Assembly: GCA_910587945.1 (NCBI GenBank)
Contig: CAJUNI010000007.1
Span: 1 to 43,914 of the forward strand
Source: an uncultured Parvibacter sp.
Lineage (GTDB): Bacteria > Actinomycetota > Coriobacteriia > Coriobacteriales > Eggerthellaceae
Length of the DNA: 43,914 nt
Direction of reading: 5' to 3'
In this document: positions 1-8,293 of the stretch, one piece after another
Numbering within the stretch: position 1 is the first letter of the stretch
Layout: every line of letters begins with the position of its first letter
Position numbers and translations under genes: made by a program
The notes under the pieces: generated by a model
Seen by the model: only the letters and a program-made list of their open reading frames with translations
What the model was told of the DNA's origin: nothing
Database searches by the model: none

Positions 1-80
1 CTCAATACAGGAGGTGAATAATCCCCAAAAGCACACTTTTTGAGCCTTAACCCGAGGATGGCACCTGAGGCGCCCGGGGA

Positions 81-116
81 AACAAAACAGGCCAGCAAGA
101 TTTCCCTGCTGACCTG
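81..116 (-). terminator. Rho-independent terminator of tRNA-Thr
   Basis: On the minus strand, arms CAGGTCAGCA and TGCTGGCCTG (88-116) pair over 10 bp with one G-U, and a T-rich tract follows (81-87). It begins 10 nt past the encoded CCA of the tRNA, so it most likely ends that transcript. Nothing else gene-like is visible in positions 1-80. Confidence 0.8.
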
Positions 117-125
117 CGCAAATTC

Positions 126-201
126 TGGAGCCAACGAGCGGATTCGAACCGCTGACCTACGCATTACGAGTGCGTTGCTCTACCAGCTGAGCCACGTTGG
201 C
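126..201 (-). tRNA. tRNA-Thr (anticodon CGT)
   Basis: The minus strand folds as a complete cloverleaf. The acceptor arms are GCCAACG and CGTTGGC, the D-stem is GCTC/GAGC, the anticodon arm is ACGCA-CTCGTAA-TGCGT with CGT at positions 34-36, and the T-arm is AGCGG-TTCGAAT-CCGCT. The discriminator is T and CCA is encoded. CGT reads ACG threonine codons. A promoter lies upstream and a hairpin terminator downstream, so it is a single-gene transcription unit. Confidence 0.97.
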
Positions 202-230
202 GCACGGCTTCTTTCCAGAAGCAAGGACTC

Positions 231-259
231 AGTATAGCGGCAGCATTTGGAGCGTGCAA
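231..259 (-). promoter_or_regulatory. Promoter of tRNA-Thr
   Basis: On the minus strand TTGCAC (254-259) is followed after exactly 17 nt by TATACT (231-236), a good sigma70/HrdB-type match. It lies 30 nt upstream of the tRNA 5' end, which fits a short leader removed by RNase P. Confidence 0.7.
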
Positions 260-362
260 GGAGCCGTCTGGAAATGGTCATACAAAAACAAAGTCTCTGG
301 TATGGTTACTACAAAACAAGAACGGCCCCCGAGCGTTGGGTCGTGCGAAGGAAGGTTGTTTC

Positions 363-2666
363 ATGAGCGTCAAAGCGGCATTAGCGCGGACAACGGGCAA
401 TGTGCTCACCTGGGGGTTGCGCCGGTTGGCTCACCGTCCTGCCGGAAATCTGCCGGGAAAAGTGGCTCTGGCTATTGACCCTGAGCTTATTGCTGACCTG
501 CGTTCCAAATTGGCGGTGGGGTCGGTGGTCATCGTGGGCACCAACGGGAAAACCTCCGTGACCAATTTGGTGGCCGATGCTTTTGAGGCCGATGGGCGAA
601 GCATTATTTGCAATCGCACGGGCGCAAATCTCCAAACGGGGGTGGCCTCAGCACTTCTTCAGGGGCACCCGGCTGAGTGGGGCGTGTTCGAAAGTGATGA
701 ACTCTGGCTTGCGCGGACATTGCCCCAGCTAAAAGCGCAGTATGTGGTGCTATTGAACCTCTTTCGCGATCAGCTGGATCGCTGCGGTGAAATCAGGGTG
801 ATTCAGGATAGCATCGCCCAAGCTCTGAAAAGTTCCCCGTCCACCACACTCATTTACAACGCCGATGATCCTCAGTGCGCAGCCATTGCTGAGGTTATCC
901 CGAACTCCACCATTGCTTTTGGGGTGGATGAACCTATGGGACTGGAGCAAAACACCGTGGCCGATGCTTCCATGTGCCAACGCTGTGCCGGGATGGTGAG
1001 CTACCACTGGCGCCAATATGGTCAGCTGGGCTCCTACTATTGTGAGACCTGCGGCTTTGAGCGGCCGGCTCTCGATGTGGCGGCTACTCAGGTGAACCTA
1101 GGGGCTCGGGAGCTGAGTTTTGCGGTCGAAGATCGGCGCACCCACGCAACGGCTACCCTTACTTCCCCTCAATCGACGCCCTATCTGGTGTACAACTTGC
1201 TTGCTGCCTGGACGCTTATGGAGGCGGTGGGTATTCCGACTCCTGTATTCCAGCAGGCAGTGGACGCATTTAACCCGCGCAATGGCCGCCTTCAGGCCTA
1301 TACCGTGGGTAGCCATCCGGTGCTTCTCAATTTGGCGAAGAACCCCACGGGCTTCAATCAGAATCTCAAGATTGTGGAGCAGGATCAGAGCCCGAAAGCC
1401 GTGGCCTTCTTCATCAATGATCAAATTGCCGATGGTCGCGATATCTCCTGGATTTGGGATATCGACTTTGAAGAACTTGCTTCTCAACCGGGCACCGTGG
1501 TGTTTGCAGGCGGCCAGCGCAAGAACGACCTGCAACTGCGACTAAAGTACGCAGGCATTAGCGCTGAGCTGGTAGAGGGTATGGAAGAGGTGTTCGCTTG
1601 GATGGCATCCACGCCGGGCTATAAGAATGCCCCGGCCTATGCCATCGCCAACTATACCGCTCTGCCGCCGGTTCATGAGGAGCTGGATCGCCTGGCTCAG
1701 CGGAATGGGGAAGGGGTAGCGCTTGCAGAGGCCGCCGCTCCTGCGGCAGCGGAAGCTGCGGAATCCCAGGCCACGGATGAGCTTGAGGTCGCTGAGTCCC
1801 AGGCTGCTCCCTCCCAAGCATCAACGTCGGTCACCGCCGATGAGAGCGCTGTGCCAGCGGAAGATCCTGTGCCCTCAGCCGCCCCCGATGCCGAGCAGGG
1901 CACAGACCCTGTACGCATCGTGCATCTCTTCCCCGACCTGCTGAATCTCTACGGTGATGGCGGCAACGTGCGGGCTCTGGCTCAGCGGTTGCGCTGGCGC
2001 GGGATTCCGGTGGAAGTCGAAGCGGTGCGCTTCGAGGACGAGGTTGATTTAACCCAGGCAGACCTCGTGTTTTTGGGCGGAGCCCCCGATCGTGAGCAGC
2101 GCTTAGCCTCTCAGCGAGTGATGGCCATGAAAGATGAGCTTGCGGCCTACGTGGAAGCCGACGGTGTCTTGCTGGCTATTTGCGGTGGCTATCAGATGCT
2201 CGGGCGCATCTGGCTGTTGGGCGATGATGAGGTAGAGGGGCTCGGCATTCTGCCCATGGAAACGAAACGCCCGGGTACGGCGCGCGAGCGTTTGGTGGAC
2301 AACATGGTACTGGCGTCCCCCTTGGCGACGCGCCCGGTGGTGGCCTATGAAAACCACGCAGGGCGAACCTATTTGGACGCGGGGGTAGAGCCCTTCGGGA
2401 CGGTGCTCTCTTCGGTGGGTTGCGGTAATAGCGAAGAAAGTCACGCTGACGGTGCGCGCTATCGTAACGTGCTTGGTACCTATGGTCATGGCCCCTTGTT
2501 GCCGAAGAACCCGGAGGTGGCCGACTGGCTGTTGACTCAAGCTCTTGAGCGCCACAGTCAGCGCACGGGTACGGCCTTCGCGCCCTTAGCGCCCCTGGAT
2601 GATTCCGTGGAATGGGCGGCTAACGACGTTATGGTGCAGCGACTCGGCGTCAAATCCGAGGCTTAA
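363..2666 (+). CDS. MurT-GatD fusion: lipid II isoglutaminyl synthase
   Basis: This 767-residue protein joins both subunits of the enzyme that amidates the alpha-carboxyl of D-glutamate in lipid II to D-isoglutamine. The N-terminal part is MurT: a Mur-ligase ATP loop GTNGKTS near residue 60, a CxxC...CxxC zinc-ribbon insertion (CQRCAG near 204, CETCGF near 227) and the MurT C-terminal domain to about 450. An Ala/Glu/Ser-rich linker spans about 450-515. The GatD glutamine amidotransferase follows from about 516, with the nucleophile in AICGGYQ near 607 and the catalytic His in YGHGPLL near 709. In Staphylococcus aureus these are two separate proteins. The ATG at 363 is chosen because GAAGGAAGG lies just upstream; an in-frame TTG at 336 has no site. 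The enzyme acts at the inner face of the membrane. Confidence 0.93.
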   Translation: MSVKAALARTTGNVLTWGLRRLAHRPAGNLPGKVALAIDPELIADLRSKLAVGSVVIVGTNGKTSVTNLVADAFEADGRSIICNRTGANLQTGVASALLQGHPAEWGVFESDELWLARTLPQLKAQYVVLLNLFRDQLDRCGEIRVIQDSIAQALKSSPSTTLIYNADDPQCAAIAEVIPNSTIAFGVDEPMGLEQNTVADASMCQRCAGMVSYHWRQYGQLGSYYCETCGFERPALDVAATQVNLGARELSFAVEDRRTHATATLTSPQSTPYLVYNLLAAWTLMEAVGIPTPVFQQAVDAFNPRNGRLQAYTVGSHPVLLNLAKNPTGFNQNLKIVEQDQSPKAVAFFINDQIADGRDISWIWDIDFEELASQPGTVVFAGGQRKNDLQLRLKYAGISAELVEGMEEVFAWMASTPGYKNAPAYAIANYTALPPVHEELDRLAQRNGEGVALAEAAAPAAAEAAESQATDELEVAESQAAPSQASTSVTADESAVPAEDPVPSAAPDAEQGTDPVRIVHLFPDLLNLYGDGGNVRALAQRLRWRGIPVEVEAVRFEDEVDLTQADLVFLGGAPDREQRLASQRVMAMKDELAAYVEADGVLLAICGGYQMLGRIWLLGDDEVEGLGILPMETKRPGTARERLVDNMVLASPLATRPVVAYENHAGRTYLDAGVEPFGTVLSSVGCGNSEESHADGARYRNVLGTYGHGPLLPKNPEVADWLLTQALERHSQRTGTAFAPLAPLDDSVEWAANDVMVQRLGVKSEA

Positions 2667-2850
2667 ATCTCTGTGAAGATTCCTTACAGGGCTTGTGGCT
2701 TTTCGTCGTTAACTCGTGGATTTTGTTGCAATAGGGTCTCATTACGCGCAAGAATAGACGTTCATGGACCAATGCAGCATCTCTCGGAAATAGCGCATAT
2801 CCCCTGATATTCGCTGTGCTGCCAGAGAAACGGAACAGGAGACTCTCTCC

Positions 2851-4500
2851 ATGCCACGATCCTACAGCCGTGATTCCTACGGATCGCGATCGTCTTCTTC
2901 AGGGCGTTCTTCGCGCTCAACATCCCCCAGCAATACCTCCACGCACATGAAAGATGTGCGGGCTCGTTCGCGTAAACGGGGTGCCCACAGCGCGCCCGAA
3001 GAGCAAAGCTCAAGCAGTCGTCGCAGTGAAAGTCGTCAGCAAAGTGGTGCAGCGGCCTATTCGCGCTACACCCGCACCAACGGCCCTCAGGACCCGGGAA
3101 TGGAAAATCCCTACTCTCGACGCATGGCGGCTCAAACGGTGTCGCGCCAAGCCAGTGCGCGGCGTAGTCGCCGCTTGAAGATTGTGGCGGGTTGTTTAGT
3201 GGGCATTTTGGTGCTGGTATTAGTGGGTGTGGGCGTTGCCTTCGCCTATGTGAACATCATCAACGGCAACCTTCGAGCCAATATGGACGAAGAAGCCCTG
3301 GCCGCTTTGGAGAAAACCGAAGGCAATACTGATCCGTTCTATATGTTGCTAATGGGCACCGACGGCTCGGCAGAGCGAGAATCCTCTGGGGACTTCGGAG
3401 ACTCCTTCCGCTCGGACTCCATGATGCTTGTGCGGGTGGATCCGCGGGAGAAAAAAGTAGCCGTTATCTCGCTCATGCGCGATACGAAAATCGACATGGG
3501 GGAGCACGGTGTGCAAAAGCTCAATGTCGCCCATGCCTTCGGCGGCGCTGCCTACACCATCGAGACCGTTTCTAAATTAGCCGGTGTGCCTATTTCTCAC
3601 TATGCCGAGATTAACTTTGATGGATTCCGAGAGATCGTGGATGCCCTCGGCGGCATTGAGGTAGATGTGGCAGTGGAAATTAATGACGAAGATGCCGGCG
3701 GCCATTTGGATGCAGGGGTGCAAACCATCAATGGCGAACAGGCCCTTATCCTGTGTCGTTCCCGTCATAACTACGATGATATTGGCTCCGGCGATGCCTA
3801 CCGTGCAGCTAATCAACGCATGGTAATTGCGGCTATCTGCAAGAAGATTTTGGATAGCGATCCTACTACTATGGTATCTACCATTGAGGCTCTTTCCCGC
3901 TATGTCACCACCGATATGGATGCAGGACTCATCATTAATTTAGCGGGGGCGTTGCGCGGCATTAACATGGAGCAGGATTTCTATACGGCTGTAGAGCCCG
4001 TGACTTCGGAATACAGTGGCGGCATCTGGTGGGACATTCTGGATAAGAAGGCTTGGACTATCATGATGGATCGCGTGAACCAGGGTCTTCCTCCCACGGC
4101 CGAAAGTGTTATCGATCCCATTACCGGCATTGTGATGTCTGATGCGGGCGGCGCTACGGTGGGCGCTGACGGCTCGCAAAATACGGCTCGCAGCCGCTCC
4201 AAGCGTTCGGGCAAAGTATCGGTGCGCAACGGTTGCGGCGTGAGCGGCGTGGGCGCCGAAGCGGCTGAGGCTATTAAGGAATTGGGCTACACCACTGAAG
4301 CAGGCAATGCGAATCGCGATGATTATCTGGAGACCGTGGTGGTCTACAACAAAGACTCCCAAGCCGAAGATGCCCAAGAGATTGTGGACCTGCTGGGTCG
4401 TGGTCGCGCGGTGAAAAACGAGAATGAGTATATTTTCAACTCAGACTTCCTCGTGGTTATTGGTAAAGACTGGGTTTCTGCAGGTCAAGCTACCGAATAG
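2851..4500 (+). CDS. LCP (LytR-CpsA-Psr) family protein with LytR_C domain
   Basis: This 549-residue membrane protein belongs to the family that transfers undecaprenyl-linked glycopolymers to peptidoglycan. Residues 1-107 are a Ser/Arg-rich, low-complexity cytoplasmic tail. One transmembrane helix spans about 108-135 (VAGCLVGILVLVLVGVGVAF). The extracellular LCP core follows, with LLMGTDG, SFRSDSMMLVRVDP, SLMRDTKI, KLNVAHAFGG and the INFDGFREIVDALGGIEV block, and conserved Asp and Arg residues. A LytR_C domain closes the protein (KVSVRNGCGVSGVGAEAAEA onward). The start is fixed by AGGAGA 9 nt upstream. The preceding 184 bp hold no gene. The gene stands between a peptidoglycan-modifying gene and rlmH, so a cell-wall role fits the surroundings. 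Confidence 0.92.
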   Translation: MPRSYSRDSYGSRSSSSGRSSRSTSPSNTSTHMKDVRARSRKRGAHSAPEEQSSSSRRSESRQQSGAAAYSRYTRTNGPQDPGMENPYSRRMAAQTVSRQASARRSRRLKIVAGCLVGILVLVLVGVGVAFAYVNIINGNLRANMDEEALAALEKTEGNTDPFYMLLMGTDGSAERESSGDFGDSFRSDSMMLVRVDPREKKVAVISLMRDTKIDMGEHGVQKLNVAHAFGGAAYTIETVSKLAGVPISHYAEINFDGFREIVDALGGIEVDVAVEINDEDAGGHLDAGVQTINGEQALILCRSRHNYDDIGSGDAYRAANQRMVIAAICKKILDSDPTTMVSTIEALSRYVTTDMDAGLIINLAGALRGINMEQDFYTAVEPVTSEYSGGIWWDILDKKAWTIMMDRVNQGLPPTAESVIDPITGIVMSDAGGATVGADGSQNTARSRSKRSGKVSVRNGCGVSGVGAEAAEAIKELGYTTEAGNANRDDYLETVVVYNKDSQAEDAQEIVDLLGRGRAVKNENEYIFNSDFLVVIGKDWVSAGQATE

Positions 4501-4546
4501 CTAAGTGCTGGCCGCAGCGTTTGAGTTCTAACGGGGAAGGTGCCTC

Positions 4547-5017
4547 ATGAAAATCACGGTGGTGGCAGTGGGGAAGCTCAAAGAGCGCTTTTGGACCGAC
4601 GCCTGTGGCGAGTATCTCAAGCGACTCAAGCCCTACGCCCAGGTATCCGTGGTGGAGGTGGCCGACATTGACCCGGATCGAGCCGGGGGTGTTGATGCTG
4701 CCCGCACTAAAGAAGGCGAAGCTATCCTGGCCGCTCTTCCGACCGGTGCCTATACCGTGCTTCTTGCTATCGAAGGCCCTCTGCGCTCCAGCGAGGATAT
4801 TGCCGGGCGCATTGATGAGTTGGGCTTGCTCGGTCGCAGCAACATTGCCTTTGTGGTGGGTGGTAGCTCGGGGGTAAGTGATGCGGTGCGCCATCGGGCC
4901 GATGAGCTGGTGTCCTTGGGTCGCATCACCCTGCCGCATAATTTGGCCCGGGTGGTTCTTTTGGAACAAATCTATCGTGCGTTCAAAATCTCGCGTCACG
5001 AGCCCTATCATAAGTAA
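4547..5017 (+). CDS. rlmH: 23S rRNA (pseudouridine1915-N3)-methyltransferase RlmH
   Basis: This 156-residue protein matches the full length of RlmH, the SPOUT-class enzyme that methylates pseudouridine 1915 in helix 69 of 23S rRNA using S-adenosylmethionine. Diagnostic stretches are the start MKITVVAVGKLKE, the FVVGGSSGVS SAM-knot loop, and the C-terminal LPHNLARVVLLEQIYRA followed by HEPYHK. It acts on assembled 70S ribosomes in other bacteria. It lies 46 bp after the LCP gene, with AACGGGGAAGG as a plausible ribosome binding site. No frameshift or unusual feature is visible. Confidence 0.97.
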   Translation: MKITVVAVGKLKERFWTDACGEYLKRLKPYAQVSVVEVADIDPDRAGGVDAARTKEGEAILAALPTGAYTVLLAIEGPLRSSEDIAGRIDELGLLGRSNIAFVVGGSSGVSDAVRHRADELVSLGRITLPHNLARVVLLEQIYRAFKISRHEPYHK

Positions 5018-5138
5018 GCTCGCGGCCTGCCCCTGGTAGCGCTTGAGCTAAGGCGAAAGCCTGAAGGGCGGGCACGAAAAGCAAGCGGTGGGTTCAGAAG
5101 GCCCTGGGCGATCGGGGCAGAAAGGCAAAGGATAGGCC

Positions 5139-6011
5139 ATGGGTGTGCGACTAGTATCTTGGAACGTAAACGGGCTGCGGGCCGTACTCAAGAAGGACTT
5201 TCTCGAGATATTCGACGCCTTTGCTGCCGATGTGTTTGCCTTGCAAGAAACGAAGCTTCAGGCCGGTCAAGTGGATCTGGAGCTGCCGCGCTATCACCAG
5301 TTTTGGAGCTATGCCCAGAAGAAGGGCTATTCCGGTACGGCTGTCTTTTGTAAGGAATTGCCGCGCCAGGTGCTTCATGGATTAGGCTCAGACTACTTAG
5401 ATACGGAAGGCCGGATTGTGGCCTGCGAGTTCGAGAACTACTGGTTTGTGGATGTCTACACCCCCAATTCTCAGATGGATCTTGTGCGCATTGATCATCG
5501 TATGGAATGGGACGATGCCTTTCGTGAGTTTTGCCAAGGGCTAGAGCTGGGTGTGCTGCCGGCAGGTGTGGGGGTTGAGCGCCAAGGAGATGAGGGGTAT
5601 GGCCAGGGCCACGCGCCCGAGGAACTAGCGCTCACCGAGCCCGGAGAAACCGCTACTCCAAAACCGGTGGTCATGTGTGGGGATTTCAACGTCGCGCATT
5701 TGGATATTGACTTGAAAAACCCGGATCGCAACCGCGGCGCATCGGGCTTCTCTGACCAAGAGCGGGGTAAGTTTGACGCGCTGGAGCAAGCGGGATTCGT
5801 GGATACGTTTCGCCTACTGCATCCCACCGAAGAAGGACGTTATAGCTGGTGGAACTACAAATTCAAGGCACGGCAGACCAATGCTGGTTGGCGCATTGAC
5901 TACTTCTTGGTGAGTGAATCTTTGGCCTCGTCAGTCGTGGCTGCCACCATTTATGATGATGTCTTTGGCTCCGATCATTGCCCCATTGGATTGGAACTGG
6001 CCCTTGACTAA
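5139..6011 (+). CDS. xth: Exodeoxyribonuclease III (AP endonuclease, Xth family)
   Basis: This 290-residue enzyme of the exonuclease-endonuclease-phosphatase superfamily cleaves at abasic sites and degrades duplex DNA 3' to 5' in base-excision repair. It starts with the family pattern LVSWNVNGLRA. The metal-binding Glu is in LQETKLQ, the DxN pair is in CGDFNVAH near residue 180, and the terminal SDH is in GSDHCPIGLEL. Between about residues 134 and 175 there is an insertion rich in Gly, Glu and Pro that the Escherichia coli enzyme lacks. The protein is slightly longer than usual (about 255-270) for that reason. The 121-bp gap upstream holds no gene. A second AP endonuclease, Nfo, lies close by. 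Confidence 0.95.
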   Translation: MGVRLVSWNVNGLRAVLKKDFLEIFDAFAADVFALQETKLQAGQVDLELPRYHQFWSYAQKKGYSGTAVFCKELPRQVLHGLGSDYLDTEGRIVACEFENYWFVDVYTPNSQMDLVRIDHRMEWDDAFREFCQGLELGVLPAGVGVERQGDEGYGQGHAPEELALTEPGETATPKPVVMCGDFNVAHLDIDLKNPDRNRGASGFSDQERGKFDALEQAGFVDTFRLLHPTEEGRYSWWNYKFKARQTNAGWRIDYFLVSESLASSVVAATIYDDVFGSDHCPIGLELALD

Positions 6012-6175
6012 AGGGTTCAGCTGTTCGCTCTCTCGTCCGGAGAGGTGAGAGCGGAGGAGATTGGCGCTGGCGCCCGGGCAATCATCTGGAGTTTCAGCTT
6101 CTCGAGCAAGAAGTGCCAGTAACGCAGTTCGTGAGCGAAAGAGCCGTGAGCTTTGCCCCCGGGCCGCCAAAGCCG

Positions 6176-6184
6176 TGCTAGTAT
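6176..6184 (+). promoter_or_regulatory. Candidate extended -10 promoter for folE
   Basis: TGCTAGTAT carries the TGn extension followed by TAGTAT, 33 nt upstream of the folE start codon. No good -35 element sits at 17 nt, so the call rests on the extended -10 and its position only. Confidence 0.3.
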
Positions 6185-6216
6185 GGCTTGCGCTGTTGCT
6201 ATAAAGGAGATTCGCT

Positions 6217-6777
6217 GTGGATAACGCAAAAATTGAAGAAGGCGTTCGCCTCATTTTAGAAGGAATTGGGGAAGACCCCGACCGCGAAGGACTGCTGGAT
6301 ACGCCGGCACGGGTAGCCCGGATGTATGAAGAGGTTTTCGCGGGTATGACCGAAAACCCGGCTCGTCATTTTGAGACCACCTTTGATGAGCATCACGGCG
6401 GCATGGTCATTGTGCGGGACATTCCGTTTTATTCCATGTGCGAACACCACCTGGTGCCGTTCTTTGGCAAAGCCCACGTGGCTTATATTCCGGGCACCGA
6501 TGGGCGCATTTGCGGCCTCTCCAAGCTGGCACGACTGGTGGATGCCTATGCGAAACGGCCCCAGGTGCAAGAGCGCCTGACAACCCAGGTGGCCGATACG
6601 CTGGTTGAAGAGTTGCAGCCCCAAGGAGTGCTGGTTGTAATGGAGGCCGAGCACATGTGCATGTCAATGCGCGGGGTGCGCAAGCCAGGATCCACTACCA
6701 CCACAAGCGTTGTGCGTGGCGTCTTTGAGAATGCAGCCACGCGCAACGAGGCGATGCAGCTTATTATGCGTCCCTAG
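6217..6777 (+). CDS. folE: GTP cyclohydrolase I
   Basis: This 186-residue homodecameric zinc enzyme converts GTP to 7,8-dihydroneopterin triphosphate, the first step of folate and pterin synthesis. The zinc and active-site residues are visible in SMCEHHLVPFFGKAHVAYIP near residue 75, and in MEAEHMCMSMRGVRKPG near 148 with the second zinc Cys. The start is GTG, supported by AAAGGAGA 7 nt upstream. The stop lies only 6 bp from the convergent endonuclease IV gene, with no hairpin terminator between them, so the two transcripts probably overlap. No other folate gene is in the window. Confidence 0.97.
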   Translation: MDNAKIEEGVRLILEGIGEDPDREGLLDTPARVARMYEEVFAGMTENPARHFETTFDEHHGGMVIVRDIPFYSMCEHHLVPFFGKAHVAYIPGTDGRICGLSKLARLVDAYAKRPQVQERLTTQVADTLVEELQPQGVLVVMEAEHMCMSMRGVRKPGSTTTTSVVRGVFENAATRNEAMQLIMRP

Positions 6778-6783
6778 CGTCCC

Positions 6784-7623
6784 TTAGTGCTGTTCAGCAT
6801 AGGCGCGGAACCGAGCGATATCCTTTTCGTAGATCACCAGATCTGCCTTGGGTTCTTCCAGATAGAAGGGAAGCTCTCGCAGTGCGGGATGTACCGTGAG
6901 AGCTGCCAAAGCCTCAAAGCCCAGCTGGCCTTCTCCGATGCGAGCATGGCGGTCGGCGTCGCTGCCCAAGGATTCCTTGATATCGTTTAAGTGAATAGCT
7001 TTGAGCTTATCGAGACCGATGGTCTGATCGAACTGTTCAAGGACGCCATCCAGGTTAGTCTTGAGGTCATAGCCTGCGGCATAGGCAGCCGAGGTGTCCA
7101 AGAGAATCCCTAAGGGATACTTCGGATCGGTAGCCTTTACAATGGCGGCCAACTCTTCGAACGTGGAGCCAATTTGGTGGCCTTCGCCGGGCATATTTAC
7201 CAGCAAAATGGGGATGCTGGGTTGCGCTTCAAAGCTGTGGTTGAGGGCTTCGGCCACGCGATTGAGGGCGCTCGAAGTGTCTTCATCTTGGGCAGAGCCC
7301 GGACGAATCAGATAGCGAGAACCGGGCATCAGGGCTAAGCGCGCCAAATCTTCCATCATGACGAGACGGGCAAAGTCTTGTTTTGCCTGATCGGCCTCGC
7401 CGGGGTCCAAATCGTAGGGAGCATAGCCGAGCGGATCCACAATGTTGTGGGCCTGGGCGTAGTGGTTGAAGGCCTCGATGTCTTTTTCATCGAGGGCGCG
7501 CTGGTGGCCGCCACGAGGATTGCGGGTAAAGTACTGGAACGTGTTGGCGTTAATGGAAACGGCCTCTTCGGCCATGCGTTCGTAGCCATAGTGAGTGGAA
7601 AGATGGCAACCGATAGTAAGCAT
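6784..7623 (-). CDS. nfo: Endonuclease IV (AP endonuclease, Nfo family)
   Basis: This 279-residue TIM-barrel zinc enzyme cleaves 5' to abasic sites. Family signatures are GCHLSTHYGYERMAEEAV with N-terminal metal His, NTFQYFTRNPRG, the metal-binding Glu and Asp region, and IHLNDIKESLGSDADRHARI with GEGQLG. The start at 7623 is chosen because AAAGGAG sits 8 nt before it. An in-frame GTG 9 nt further upstream overlaps that ribosome binding site and is unlikely. The gene is convergent with folE. Together with Xth it gives the cell two unrelated AP endonucleases. Confidence 0.93.
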   Translation of the reverse strand: MLTIGCHLSTHYGYERMAEEAVSINANTFQYFTRNPRGGHQRALDEKDIEAFNHYAQAHNIVDPLGYAPYDLDPGEADQAKQDFARLVMMEDLARLALMPGSRYLIRPGSAQDEDTSSALNRVAEALNHSFEAQPSIPILLVNMPGEGHQIGSTFEELAAIVKATDPKYPLGILLDTSAAYAAGYDLKTNLDGVLEQFDQTIGLDKLKAIHLNDIKESLGSDADRHARIGEGQLGFEALAALTVHPALRELPFYLEEPKADLVIYEKDIARFRAYAEQH

Positions 7624-7858
7624 AGAATTCACTCCTTTGAAGAAGTTAGGGAAGCGAAGCGGGTAGGGTAGAACCGCCTTCGTCGGACGGGCTCTTGGGG
7701 TATCGAAGGCAGAGCCGATGTCCTTTCAAATCCTATGACCATGCCGGATGAGCCCCTTGGCTCGCTTGGGCACTGTGAGAGATTCGTTAAGCTAAAATTA
7801 CTTTCTGTTGCTCAATAGGAGCGATCGTCATATTCCAACGCTCAAGGAGATGGACTCT

Positions 7859-8134
7859 ATGAAGTGCGTAATTTCAGTATTAGGGAAAGACCGCTCGGGC
7901 ATTGTGGCTGCGGTGGCTACTGCGCTGGCCGAATGCGATGCCAACATTGACGACATCTCCCAAACCATTCTGGGCGATGACGAAATTTTCTCTATGACCA
8001 TGTTGACGACACTCAATCCTGAGGTTGCGGAGTTTGATGCGGTGCAGCAAAAGCTGGACGATGTGGCCAATAACCTGGGGGTTCAGATTATTATTCAGCG
8101 CGAAGACGTCTTCCAGTTCATGTATAAAATCTAG
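7859..8134 (+). CDS. ACT domain protein (UPF0237 family)
   Basis: This 91-residue protein is a single ACT domain (MKCVISVLGKDRSGIVAAVA, then ANIDDISQTILGDDEIFSM), close to the UPF0237 family and to the glycine-cleavage regulator type. ACT domains bind amino acids or other small ligands and act as allosteric sensors, but the ligand here cannot be read from sequence. The start at 7859 has AAGGAG at 9-nt spacing. An ATG 9 nt upstream abuts the ribosome binding site and is rejected. In related Firmicutes and Actinobacteria such genes often precede a DUF711 (PFL-like) gene; that partner is absent here. Confidence 0.88.
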   Translation: MKCVISVLGKDRSGIVAAVATALAECDANIDDISQTILGDDEIFSMTMLTTLNPEVAEFDAVQQKLDDVANNLGVQIIIQREDVFQFMYKI

Positions 8135-8181
8135 GCACATTCCCAAGAGTTTTTACACCGTTGCCATTTTCTCCTGTAATG

Positions 8182-8229
8182 CACAATATATTGTGTTAGG
8201 ATGCTCAAACGCCAACAAGATATAGCTTG
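8182..8229 (+). promoter_or_regulatory. Two NrdR-box-like palindromes
   Basis: CACAATATATTGTG (8182-8195) is a perfect 14-bp palindrome. CAAGATATAGCTTG (8216-8229) is a near-perfect one with a single mismatched pair. Their centres are 34 bp apart. Both resemble the NrdR box (consensus about ACACWATATATWGTGT), which occurs as spaced pairs before ribonucleotide reductase genes. The first box lies over the likely promoter: TTGCCA at 8161 is followed by an AT-rich -10 region. The NrdR assignment is inference from motif plus neighbour. Confidence 0.6.
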
Positions 8230-8293
8230 GGTGTAAGGCGGTTTGCAGGCCGCTTTTGAGCACCCAATCTTCGCAACCGAAAGGAGACTGGCC

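Noticed and set aside
1..30. Perfect AGGAGGTGA ribosome-binding-like sequence at 10-18
   Set aside because: No plausible protein starts after it; the only downstream frame runs through the tRNA-Thr terminator and gene. The opposite strand resembles the anti-Shine-Dalgarno of 16S rRNA only over 8 bases, with no other rRNA similarity.
1697..1944. Open frames on both strands over the Ala-rich MurT-GatD linker
   Set aside because: They are by-products of GC-rich low-complexity coding sequence; only the frame spanning both enzyme domains has family motifs.
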